64,000 bases of DNA from an uncultured Nitrosomonas sp. (GTDB lineage Bacteria > Pseudomonadota > Gammaproteobacteria > Burkholderiales > Nitrosomonadaceae): NCBI GenBank assembly GCA_949281375.1, contig CASDLT010000040.1, positions 186,001 through 250,000 of the forward strand, read 5' to 3'. The notes under the pieces were generated by a model. It searched no databases. It was not told where the DNA came from and was given only the letters and a program-made list of their open reading frames with translations. This document shows, one piece after another, positions 46,821 through 56,400 of this stretch. The position numbers were made by a program, and so were the translations under genes. Every line of letters begins with the position of its first letter. Positions within the stretch are counted from its first letter, which is position 1.

Positions 46821-47780
46821 TCATTGGGAATCAATTTGAAGGTCCATGTGACCATTTTTGCTGCCCTCCAGTTTGGCTTGAATGCTGGCTCGATTAAGGT
46901 GTGGTGAAAACATCTCTATAAAATCAAATATATACCCTCTGATATAGTTATTGCGGCTGATGCCAATGCGTGTCGTGCTGGATTCAAAGAGATGGCTGGC
47001 GTCGATCGATTTGAGATTCTTGTCGCGTTTGGCTTCAAATGCCATATTCGCCAGAATACCGATGCCTAATCCCAGTTCAACATAGGTTTTGATTACATCT
47101 GAATCAATGGCGGTAAGAACTACATTCGGTTCCAGTCCATGATTAGCAAAAGCTTGATTGATTTTTGAGCGGCCGGTAAAAGCGTCGTCATAAGTGATGA
47201 TCGGATAACGAGTGATTGCTTCGAGCGTGAGTTTTTTCATTTTAAGAAGCGGATGTCTCGGAGGAACGATGACGCATCGGTTCCATTGATAGCATGGCAA
47301 CGTGATCAATTCGCTGAATTGTTCAATAGCTTCGGTGGCTATCGCAATGTCTGCTTCACCTGATGTCACCAGCGTGGCAATTTGCACGGGGCTGCCTTGA
47401 CGGAGAATGAGCTTTACTTTGGGGTAACGCGCAGTAAACAGCTGAATGACGGGGGGCAGCGAATAGCGGGCTTGCGTGTGCGTAGTTGCAATCGTGAGCG
47501 TTCCGTTTGCTTCATTGGTAAATTCCCGAGCAATCTTTTTAAGATTTTCCGCATCGCGAAGCATGCGAGTGGCGGTTTTTATGATCAATTGACCCGGGGG
47601 TGTAATCTGGATGATCCGTTTCCCGTTGCGTAAAAAAATATCCACACCGAGTTCATTTTCCAGCAATTGAATTTGTTTGCTGATGGCCGGCTGAGAGGTA
47701 TGCAATTTTGCCGCTGCTCGGGAGAGATTCATGTTTTGATTGGCGGTTTCGCATAAATAGCGTAATTGTTGTAACTTCAT
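46821..47780 (-). CDS. cysB: CysB-type LysR transcriptional regulator
   Basis: The 319-residue protein starts MKLQQLRYLCETANQNMNLSRAAAKLHTSQPAISKQIQLLENELG, the helix-turn-helix of the CysB branch. Effector-domain features are TTHTQARYSLPPVIQLF, LRQGSPVQI, and ADIAIATEAI. CysB activates sulfur assimilation genes when N-acetylserine signals cysteine need. It is divergent from cysI, with an 800-base gap and one small gene between, and is in the same sulfur-related neighbourhood as cysK-cysE. Regulation of cysI by it is likely but not shown. Confidence 0.92.
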   Translation of the reverse strand: MKLQQLRYLCETANQNMNLSRAAAKLHTSQPAISKQIQLLENELGVDIFLRNGKRIIQITPPGQLIIKTATRMLRDAENLKKIAREFTNEANGTLTIATTHTQARYSLPPVIQLFTARYPKVKLILRQGSPVQIATLVTSGEADIAIATEAIEQFSELITLPCYQWNRCVIVPPRHPLLKMKKLTLEAITRYPIITYDDAFTGRSKINQAFANHGLEPNVVLTAIDSDVIKTYVELGLGIGILANMAFEAKRDKNLKSIDASHLFESSTTRIGISRNNYIRGYIFDFIEMFSPHLNRASIQAKLEGSKNGHMDLQIDSQ

Positions 47781-48588
47781 GAGTAAGTATGATCATAATA
47801 ATTCGTTATATGAATCTAGCATAATACTATTTTGAATTATAGAAATAATTATTTAAGATGCGCCATTCAGAAGATTCGGGAAGCTCTAGCTACAAATGAA
47901 AACCAAGTGACACGGGAGCAAGCAAAAAGATTTGTGGCAGGGGGGGGGCTCATTGCGTTCATCATGTTGGGTCGCAGTAATTTAAAGCATCATCTTTCGA
48001 GTTATATTTATTACGTTTAAATAAGTAACGTTCTTTACCATAAATTCACCGAGTGCATCACTGCAGATGAGGTCTATGTGCAGCGGTGCAATTGGCGTTT
48101 TGGGTAATTTTTTGTTTTTAAGTGAATGCCCGTAGTCCACCTTGATGACAAATAATCCTTATTAAACTTGTACGGATGTAATCTTGGCAGGTGATAAGAC
48201 AATCACGCTTGGGTTTTTTGGTAGAATACCCGATTGCTAAGTTTTGCCAGAGTTTGAGGCGACAACATTGGAATGGATTTTTGCATACGTCTCGGGTGTA
48301 AAACATTCGTCGCTATGCAAAGAAAGTTATGAAATGCTGAAAAGGCGTAATGGTTGTACGCAAGGCTGCGTTGAGAGGGAAAAACTCGATTCATTAGTAC
48401 GAATAGTCAGCACATAAGCTGGTTTTGAGGCAATTGAGCTAAAGCGCAGGTGTTTTTCAGAGTTCTCTTGGAATTGATGAAGGGGCAGTGATGGAGTTGT
48501 TCTGTATGTCACAATGATAGACCAGATGTGCATGGTTTGATCATTCACAGATTCTGACAATTTCCGCGAATGAAACAAGGATGGATTG
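47781..48588. other. Long region between the CysB-type gene and the cysI cluster
   Basis: No confident gene is seen in these 808 bases. A plus-strand frame from a TTG at 47832 gives IQKIREALATNENQVTREQAKRF and then reads through a nine-G run (47940-47948). It may be a remnant, but I cannot match it to a family. The first 100 bases are AT-rich and probably include the operators and promoter of the divergent regulator. Promoters for the downstream small gene and cysI are expected near 48450-48570 but were not pinned down. Confidence 0.5.
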
Positions 48589-48819
48589 ATGAGTACAAAT
48601 ATTGAAAATAAACCCAAGCAGGTTACTTGGTTTAATGGTTGTGGTGGGCGTATTGGCATCGTAGTCGGCGAAAGCGGTGACTTTGCTTATATTGGTCTGG
48701 CGTTGAGGCATGATGAAGATGATGATGTGAATCATATCATGCAGTATGGAGCTAAATTTCCTTTGGATGCGGCATTGAAGCTGCCGGTATCAAAATATTA
48801 TTCTGAAACAGAAAGTTAA
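48589..48819 (+). CDS. Small conserved-looking protein upstream of cysI
   Basis: The 76-residue product starts at ATG 48589, with AAGGATGG upstream, and contains WFNGCGGRIGIVVGESGDFAYIGLALRHDEDDDVNHIMQYGAKFPL. I do not recognise a family. It has one Cys, no signal peptide or membrane segment, and an acidic central stretch. It is about 80 bases ahead of cysI on the same strand, so a role linked to sulfite reduction is a guess from position only. Confidence 0.65.
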   Translation: MSTNIENKPKQVTWFNGCGGRIGIVVGESGDFAYIGLALRHDEDDDVNHIMQYGAKFPLDAALKLPVSKYYSETES

Positions 48820-48901
48820 AAATTTTATGGAATTTTTTCTACATAATGCTCATCTTACGTGCTTCTTATGCAGCATTGAATGAAATGTGAGGTAACTGAA
48901 A

Positions 48902-50641
48902 ATGTATCGCTATGATGAATATGATCAACACATTGTCAATGAACGTGTCGAACAGTTTCGTGATCAGGTGCGTCGTCGCCTTTCGGGTGAGTTGACGGAA
49001 GAAGAATTTATGCCGCTGCGCTTGCAGAATGGTTTGTATATGCAAATTCATGGGTACATGTTACGCATCGCGGTGCCTTATGGCCTGGTTTCGTCAAAGC
49101 AGATGCGGATGTTTGCGCATATCGCGCGTACCTATGATCGTGGTTATGGTCATTTTACAACGCGTCAGAATATTCAGTTCAATTGGCTCAAGCTACAGGA
49201 TACGCCCAATATTTTGGCTGATCTGGCGTCGGTAGAAATGCATGCCATCCAGACCTCGGGTAATTGCGTGCGTAATATTACCTCGGATGAGTATGCCGGC
49301 GTTGCCCAGGATGAAGTGGTTGATCCACGACCGTATGCTGAAGTTCTTCGTCAATGGAGCACTTTCCACCCCGAATTTGCCTATTTGCCGCGCAAATTCA
49401 AAATCGCCATTAGCGGGGGGCAGCAAGATCGCGCCGCGATTTACGCGCATGACATTGGTTTATCGGCTACACGTAATGCACAGGGCGAGATAGGTTTTCG
49501 TGTGCTCGTCGGCGGAGGTCTGGGGCGTACACCGATCATTGGCAGTGTAATATGTGAATTCGTTCCGTGGCAGCATATTTTGACGTACGTGGAATCAATA
49601 TTGCGGATTTATAACCAGTATGGTCGTCGCGACAATAAATACAAAGCACGTATCAAGATTCTAGTGAAAGCACTCGGCATCGAGGAATTTAAACGTCAGG
49701 TTGAAGCTGACTGGGCAGATATCAAGGATGGTCCTGGTACGTTAACTGCAGAAGAAGTCAGACGGGTCACTTCATTCTTTATCGATCCTGATTATGAGAT
49801 TCTGACAGATCATGACTCAAAATTGAGCGAATTCAAAGCTGATAGCCGTTCATTTTCCAACTGGATGTTGCGTAATGTGAAACCGCATCGCGTACCGGGA
49901 TATGCAATAGTCGTTTTATCCCTCAAAAAACCGGGCCAGCCGCCCGGGGATGCAACGGCTGAGCAGATGGAAGCGATTGCAGATCTGGCAGACCGATATA
50001 GCTATGGGGAGGCGCGTATCACCCATCAACAGAATCTGGTGCTGGCCGATGTGCGGCAAAAAGATTTGATTCGCTTGTGGCAAGAAGCATCAATACATGA
50101 ACTGACTTCGCCGAACATTGGCTTATTGACGGATATCATCAGTTGCCCGGGAGCGGAATTTTGTACACTGGCTAATGCGCGGTCAATACCGTTGGCTAAA
50201 ATGATTGCCGAACGTTTTGAGAATCTCGATTTTCAGCATGATATCGGCGAGATAACCTTGAATATCTCTGGCTGTGTCAATGCATGCGGTCAGCATCATA
50301 TTGGTAACATCGGCATTACTGGTGTAGAAAAGAAAGATCACGATGAATGGTATCAGGTGTCGTTGGGTGGAGCGGAAGGCAATGAGAGTTCGATTGGGAA
50401 GATCATTGGCCCATCCTTCACATTCAATCAGGTGCCCGAGGTCATCAATCGTTTATTGCAGGTTTATTTGCGCGAACGTATGGAAGCGGAGCGTTTCATT
50501 GATACCGTTCGACGAATTGGGCATGCGCCCTTTAAAGAATATGTCTACGCAACAGAGTTCGTGGCCGAGGATCAGGATGTCGACAAACATGTGATTGTTC
50601 CGGCGCAATATTCGGTTCCTTATTACTCTCCAAGGTTCTAG
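48902..50641 (+). CDS. cysI: Sulfite reductase haemoprotein (CysI type)
   Basis: This reduces sulfite to sulfide with sirohaem and a [4Fe-4S] cluster. The 579-residue protein shows the duplicated ferrite-like repeats: RMFAHIARTYDRGYGHFTTRQNIQFNWLKLQD and, in the second half, YSYGEARITHQQNLVLADV. The cluster and sirohaem cysteines are SCPGAEFC (C-X5-C) and GCVNACG (C-X3-C). No flavoprotein cysJ is nearby, so electrons may come from a ferredoxin or another reductase, possibly the 1182-residue protein downstream. It is followed five bases later by the DUF934 gene. Confidence 0.93.
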   Translation: MYRYDEYDQHIVNERVEQFRDQVRRRLSGELTEEEFMPLRLQNGLYMQIHGYMLRIAVPYGLVSSKQMRMFAHIARTYDRGYGHFTTRQNIQFNWLKLQDTPNILADLASVEMHAIQTSGNCVRNITSDEYAGVAQDEVVDPRPYAEVLRQWSTFHPEFAYLPRKFKIAISGGQQDRAAIYAHDIGLSATRNAQGEIGFRVLVGGGLGRTPIIGSVICEFVPWQHILTYVESILRIYNQYGRRDNKYKARIKILVKALGIEEFKRQVEADWADIKDGPGTLTAEEVRRVTSFFIDPDYEILTDHDSKLSEFKADSRSFSNWMLRNVKPHRVPGYAIVVLSLKKPGQPPGDATAEQMEAIADLADRYSYGEARITHQQNLVLADVRQKDLIRLWQEASIHELTSPNIGLLTDIISCPGAEFCTLANARSIPLAKMIAERFENLDFQHDIGEITLNISGCVNACGQHHIGNIGITGVEKKDHDEWYQVSLGGAEGNESSIGKIIGPSFTFNQVPEVINRLLQVYLRERMEAERFIDTVRRIGHAPFKEYVYATEFVAEDQDVDKHVIVPAQYSVPYYSPRF

Positions 50642-50646
50642 CACGA

Positions 50647-51180
50647 ATGATCATCAAAAATAAAACCATCGTTGCCGATGAATGGACTGTTTTGCGTCTG
50701 AGCGATCAAGATTCGCCGGACACTGTGACGGTGCCAGTCGGTAAAATAATTGTTCCATTGCAAGTCTGGTTACAGCGACGTGATGAATTGCAGCAGCGGC
50801 CCGAAATCGGCGTTTGGTTGGCCACTGATGAGCGGCCTGAAACACTGAGAGAAGATGTGTGTAAGTTTTCAGTCATTGCCGTGGATTTCCCGAGATTCTC
50901 GGATGGCAGGGGTTATTCGATTGCATATAACTTGCGAGCCCGCCTGGGTTTTACGGGCGAATTGCGTGCGATGGGCGATGTGCTTCGCGATCAGCTGTTC
51001 TATATGCAGCGCGTCGGTTTTGATGCATTCGCACCGCGTCCAGATCGAAGTATTGAGGAGGCATTGAAAGGTTTAAACGATTTCTCCGATGTGTATCAGA
51101 CTTCGTTTGATCAGAAACAACCATTGTTTCGCCGCGTACAGCGTAAAGGTAATCCTGCAGCAGGTTTAAACAATGAGTAG
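50647..51180 (+). CDS. DUF934 family protein of the cysI operon
   Basis: The 177-residue protein has the DUF934 core VPVGKIIVPLQVWLQRRDEL, FPRFSDGRGYSIAYNLRARLGFTGELRAMGDVLRDQLFYMQRVGFDAF, and a C-terminal basic tail. Genes of this type follow cysI in proteobacteria and are thought to help sulfite reductase, but the activity is not known. The last codons hold an ATG overlapping the stop (AATGAGTAG), a layout usually seen when another gene is coupled, yet only a 19-codon frame follows. Confidence 0.9.
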   Translation: MIIKNKTIVADEWTVLRLSDQDSPDTVTVPVGKIIVPLQVWLQRRDELQQRPEIGVWLATDERPETLREDVCKFSVIAVDFPRFSDGRGYSIAYNLRARLGFTGELRAMGDVLRDQLFYMQRVGFDAFAPRPDRSIEEALKGLNDFSDVYQTSFDQKQPLFRRVQRKGNPAAGLNNE

Positions 51181-52158
51181 TCATGTCGCACAAACTTGGG
51201 CTAACTTGTGGTTGCTGAAGCTTCGACCATAACTGCGCAAGAGATTCCACTGACAGCTTTAGCCAGCAACATAAGTGCCCACCATGGAGTATGTGGCATG
51301 CTGCTGCGTCGAGTCCCTGCCTCTTGTGAGTGACTAGGTAAATGAGCCTTCATTCATTTGCTCATTGGGTTGCACTCGAAAGCGGGGCCGTCAATACCTG
51401 CGTCATGTGGAGGCGGAATGCGCAAATCGGGGGCTGTTGTTTTCTGGCGCCAGCAATGCCATAAAAAAGGATAGCATGGTATTGCGTTCTACTACGCAGA
51501 GCCGGTTGTTCATTGTTATTGACGAAAGCAGCTACCATAACGTCGTGGACAGTACGGTGGCTGCTCATTAAGTAAAAAACTGTGGTATCGACATAGCACA
51601 TTATTTTCGGTGGAAATCGCGCGTTTCAAGCGTGTGGCGAAATGACAGATACTGTTGATTTTAATGCTGTGTATGATATCTTCCTTGAAACATATTTATT
51701 CAGATACTAACCAAGAGATACGAAACATTCAGATATATCTTATTGTGTAGATTATGCATTGCTGGATATCGATGCGGTTTTGCCGGGCTTGATTGATACT
51801 TCCGGAATGATTCATCAAAGATAGCGATGGGCTGATTTTCTTGTGTACAGTAAATTTAAATGGACTTGCGATACATTGAGAGCAAGGAGTTAAATTTAAA
51901 AGCTGTCGAGAACAGCGATCTCCTTAAAGATGATTAGTTGTTATTATTTAACATTAAGACATTGATTATTTAGGGGCTAAATTTTGTCAATAAATTGAAA
52001 TGAATGATATTTTGGCTAAACCGACTAATGCTGATGAAATGATTCGGATCATTTTACGATGGCTTTGAAGTTTTGCTGCAGATGTTGTAGTTAACTTTGT
52101 AGATGTGTCTGAATGAATTGGCGGTTGTTAAGAGTACGCTCTCCACTAAATTCTTCGG
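51181..52158. other. Gene-poor stretch after the cysI operon
   Basis: No convincing gene is found in 978 bases. The start has the 19-codon frame coupled to the DUF934 stop. A frame at 51365-51571 has fair codon look (ANRGLLFSGASNAIKKDSMVLRS), but no recognised family and no ribosome-binding site. From 51600 on, the DNA is AT-rich. The position where cysH and cysDN follow in other betaproteobacteria is thus empty here, which may reflect deletion and decay. Confidence 0.5.
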
Positions 52159-53433
52159 ATGAATAAAAATAAAAAAAATATACGGGTATTGATACTGGAT
52201 GACGACAAATTTATGCTTGAATTCGTTAGTCATCTATTTAGAGAATTAGGTGTTGGTGAAGTATTGGTAGCAGAAGATGGCAAAGCAGGTTTGTATGTGT
52301 TGTCGGCTCAGATAGACCCTATCGATTTATTGCTCTGCGATGTCGAAATGCCGGGCATGGATGGCATCGAATTTTTACGTAATATTGCGGATCAGAAATA
52401 TACTGGAAAAATCGTATTATTTTCTGGTGTAGATGCGGATTTACTGAAGGCGATAGAACGTTTGGCGATTGTGCGCGGATTGGATGTCATTGGTATATTA
52501 TCTAAGCCGGTGACCATCGAATCACTGACGGTTGTGTTGAAAAAACTTTTTTTGCCAGTGAGCAGAATTGTATATCCTTCCACTCAGCTAAAACACGTAT
52601 TCGATGCTGAAGAAGTCAAGCGAGCGCTAGTTGCGGATCAAATCAAGATATTCTTTCAACCTAAAATTTCTGCTTCCAGTCGGCGAGTGACGAGTGTCGA
52701 ATGCCTGGCGCGTTTGCATCACCCGAAATACGGCGATGTTTCCCCAGATAATTTTATTTCGATTGTTGAACAGAATGGATTGATCAACGATTTTACCCGC
52801 ACGGTGCTAAAAAAGTCCGTGCAGCAGCTAGATGTGTGGTTGCAGCAGGGGTTAGACTTGAAAATTTCTGTGAATGTTTCGATGGAAAATTTGGATCGAT
52901 TCAATCTGCCGGAAATTTATCAAGAAGCCGTGCAGAATTCCAACGTGCCGATCGACCGCGTTATCTTGGAGATAACCGAAGGCAAGCTGGGAAAAGATTT
53001 CGCCCAGAGTCTGGATATCTTGACGCGTATCCGGCTGAAGGGGTTCGGATTGTCAATCGATGATTTTGGTACTGGCTACGCGTCCATGGAAACGTTGAAA
53101 TACATGCCTTTTACCGAATTGAAGATCGATCGGATTTTTGCCCATAATGCAACCAAGGATTCGGCAACAAGGGTCATTCTCGAGTCAAGCATAAAATTGG
53201 GCAAGGCGTTTGGTTTGAATGTAGTGGTGGAAGGAATTGAGACCGCTGCAGACTGCGAATTGGTGGCGAGGCTCGGATGCGATGAAATACAAGGTTATTT
53301 TATTGGAAAGCCGATGCCGGCCATTGAATTTGCTGAGTGGTTGTTCGAATATGAGAAAAAGAATAATCGCTATATCTGTAGCGATGCTCGAGATGAAAAA
53401 CGAAATGATGTGAGTTCACTAGAGAGATACTAA
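52159..53433 (+). CDS. Response regulator with C-terminal EAL domain
   Basis: The 424-residue protein has an N-terminal receiver (residues 8-130) with acidic pocket LILDDDKF, phospho-acceptor Asp in LLLCDVEMPGMDG, and Lys in LSKPV. A phosphodiesterase domain follows (about 155-400) with IFFQPKIS, SVECLARL (the EAL motif as ECL), SVNVS, LEITEGKL, SIDDFGTGYAS, ELKIDRIF and VVVEGIE. The metal and catalytic residues are kept, so it is predicted to degrade cyclic di-GMP under control of a histidine kinase. No functional kinase is adjacent. It precedes the large oxidoreductase by 18 bases. Confidence 0.92.
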   Translation: MNKNKKNIRVLILDDDKFMLEFVSHLFRELGVGEVLVAEDGKAGLYVLSAQIDPIDLLLCDVEMPGMDGIEFLRNIADQKYTGKIVLFSGVDADLLKAIERLAIVRGLDVIGILSKPVTIESLTVVLKKLFLPVSRIVYPSTQLKHVFDAEEVKRALVADQIKIFFQPKISASSRRVTSVECLARLHHPKYGDVSPDNFISIVEQNGLINDFTRTVLKKSVQQLDVWLQQGLDLKISVNVSMENLDRFNLPEIYQEAVQNSNVPIDRVILEITEGKLGKDFAQSLDILTRIRLKGFGLSIDDFGTGYASMETLKYMPFTELKIDRIFAHNATKDSATRVILESSIKLGKAFGLNVVVEGIETAADCELVARLGCDEIQGYFIGKPMPAIEFAEWLFEYEKKNNRYICSDARDEKRNDVSSLERY

Positions 53434-53451
53434 AATACTAAGTAATCGAAT

Positions 53452-56400
53452 ATGACAAATTTAGATGCAGCGTTGCACGTTCAACAAGAGACAATGACAG
53501 ATTCACCGAATTTTAATTTTGATTTCACCGTTGCGGATCTCTATCAGCGGAATGGTCTGGTCAGGCTTGACAAGTTGTTTCTGGATTTTCTCCATACCGG
53601 CGATGAAACGCTGTATGACAAGCTGTCGCATGCCCGGGCACATCCAGATGCACTCCTTCCCAAGGATGAATCTGCACTGCTCATCGATATTGCGCCCTGG
53701 CTGGAAGATTTTCTGGCTCGGTTGTTCAATATTGAGTATGAAGTACAGCAATTGGCTGCGCGACATCATGAATTGGCTCCGCTTTATTTTTGCAAGCGGC
53801 AATTCGTTCAGCGTCGGGCCCGCGGAAAAATCAGCGACGAAGAATTGGCGTCGATTGATGGGTTGGCGCTCGAAAAAGAATTGACGGCTGAATTTGGCGA
53901 ACCCTTCACAGAATTGATGTTTGCCACCAAAGTCGCGCAATGGATGGAAGCAGAAGCCGATAATGAATTGCGCTTGAACAAGGCGTTGCAGTATGCAGCC
54001 TGGGCGCTGCGGACTCCAGAAGGTCAGCGACATACGCATCAAGGCATTCTCTTCAAGTCTCCAGCGAAGCTGGATTTTCAGCATTTGCTGTCGCTTGAGA
54101 CCGATAATTCGGCGGGATATACCGTACATCGGCTCAATCATGTACGAGAGCGTGATGGTTTTGCGCTGACTGATCATGGAACCGATCTCATGGGCGCGCT
54201 GGATGAGGCCAACTATTGCATTTGGTGCCATGAGCAAGGTAAGGATTCATGCTCAAAGGGAATGATACAGAAACCCAAATCTCCCGACGAGCCGCGTTCG
54301 TTCAAAAGAAGCGAGCTTGGTGCTTTATTGGCTGGCTGCCCGCTGGAAGAGCGTATCTCCGAATTTCATAAACTGAAGACGCAAGGTATTGCCGTAGGCA
54401 GTTTGGCGATGATCGTACTTGATAATCCGATGTGCGCGGGTACGGGTCACCGAATATGTAATGATTGCATGAAATCCTGCATTTATCAGAAGCAAGAACC
54501 GGTCGATATTCCTCAGGCTGAGACACGAACGTTAAAAGATGTGCTGGCCCTGCCCTGGGGTTTTGAGATTTATAGCTTATTGACCCGTTGGAATCCCTTG
54601 AACCTGCGCCGCCCAGTACCCAAACCGGCATCTGGGCGGAAAGTGCTGGTGGTCGGGATGGGGCCTGCCGGTTACACTTTGGCGCACCATTTGATGAATG
54701 AAGGCCATGCCGTAGTCGGCATCGATGGACTTAAGATCGAGCCCTTGCAGGAAGATATTTCCGGCGTCAATCCGCGCGGCGAACGCGTGCCATTCAAAGC
54801 CATCCGGCTTGCCAGCAGCTTGGAGGAGAATCTCGATCAGCGGATGCCGGGAGGTTTCGGAGGGGTTGCCGAGTACGGTATCACGGTTCGCTGGAATAAA
54901 AACTTTCTCAAACTGATCCGCTTGTTACTGGAGCGACGGGAAGAGTTTGCGTTGTTCGGAGGGGTTCGTTTTGGCGGTACACTTACCACCGATGACGCGT
55001 TTGCGCTCGGATTCGATCATGTCGCGTTAGCTGCAGGGGCGGGCCGACCCACCGTTCTGGATTTGCCGAACGGTTTGGCGCGCGGCGTAAGGGCGGCATC
55101 GGATTTTCTGATGGCGTTGCAGCTTACCGGAGCTGCGCAAAGCGATTCAATCGCCAACATGCAATTGCGTTTGCCAGTGGTGGTGATTGGTGGCGGACTG
55201 ACGGCGATCGATACTGCAACCGAAGCATTGGCGTATTATCCTGTGCAGGTGGAAAAATTCTTGCAGCGCTATGAAATTTTGACGGCAATTCAAGGTGAAG
55301 ATGCGGTTCGGCAGGCATGGGATTCGGAAGAAAAACAAATTGCTGATGAGTTTCTGGTACATGCGCGGGCGATTCGCGCAGAGCGCAAGGCTGCTGAACA
55401 GGAACAGCGTGAATCTCATATCATTCCGTTATTGCAATCCTGGGGAGGTGCGACGATAGCTTATCGCAAGCGCCTGATCGATAGTCCTTCGTATACGTTG
55501 AATCATGAGGAAGTTGAAAAGGCGCTTGAAGAAGGCATCTGGTTTGCCGAAGGAATGACGCCCACACGCGTCAATGTGGATACTTGGGGGCATACGCAAT
55601 CAGTGCAATTTGCCGTGCAGAGACACAATGAAGAAGGTCAGTGGCAAGATGACGGCGCAGTCGAATTGCCGGCGCGGGCGCTGTTGGTTGCAGCAGGTAC
55701 TCAACCGAATACGGTGCTGGCGCGCGAAGATGAGGCATTGTTCAAGCTGAGCGGGCGTTATTTTGCAGCCTGCGATGAAGAAGGTAATCCGGTTCAACCA
55801 GTTTATGCCAATCCCAAGCCTGAGTCCCCAATGGTATTGCTGAGTCGCTATAAAGATAGTGATGATGGCCGTTTCATCAGTTTCTTCGGGGATCTGCATC
55901 CGTCCTACTCGGGTAATGTGGTCAAGGCAATGTCCAGCGCGAAACAAGGATATCCGGTGGTGAGTCGTGTGTTGGGATGCGTTAAGCCGGCATTGGATAT
56001 GGCGGCGCCGCAATTTTTTGCAGACCTGAATGACCGTTTGCGTCCAACAGTTCATAAAGTGGAGCGGTTGGCACCCAATATCATAGAAGTAGTCGTTCAT
56101 GCACCAATGGCGGCGGAGCATTTTCAGCCCGGGCAATTCTATCGTTTTCAAAATTACGCAACGTTGGCACCGATAGCCGGCGATACCCGGCTGGCAATGG
56201 AAGGGCTCGCCCTGACGGGCGCTTCCGTTGACATTGAACGTGGGCTGGTGTCATTGATCGTGCTCGAAATGGGCGGATCTTCCAATCTATGCGCGATGAT
56301 GCAACCGGGTGAGCCTGTCATACTGATGGGGCCTACAGGAACTCCGACTGAAATTCCATCAGGTCAGACGGTCGTGCTGGTAGGAGGTGGGCTTGGCAAT

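Noticed and set aside
47832-48020. Short frame starting at a TTG upstream of the cysI cluster
   Set aside because: The piece IQKIREALATNENQVTREQAKRF looks protein-like, but there is no ribosome-binding site, it runs through a nine-G tract, and no family is recognised.
51365-51571. Short frame in the stretch after DUF934
   Set aside because: No ribosome-binding site, no family, and codon use unlike its neighbours; most likely chance.
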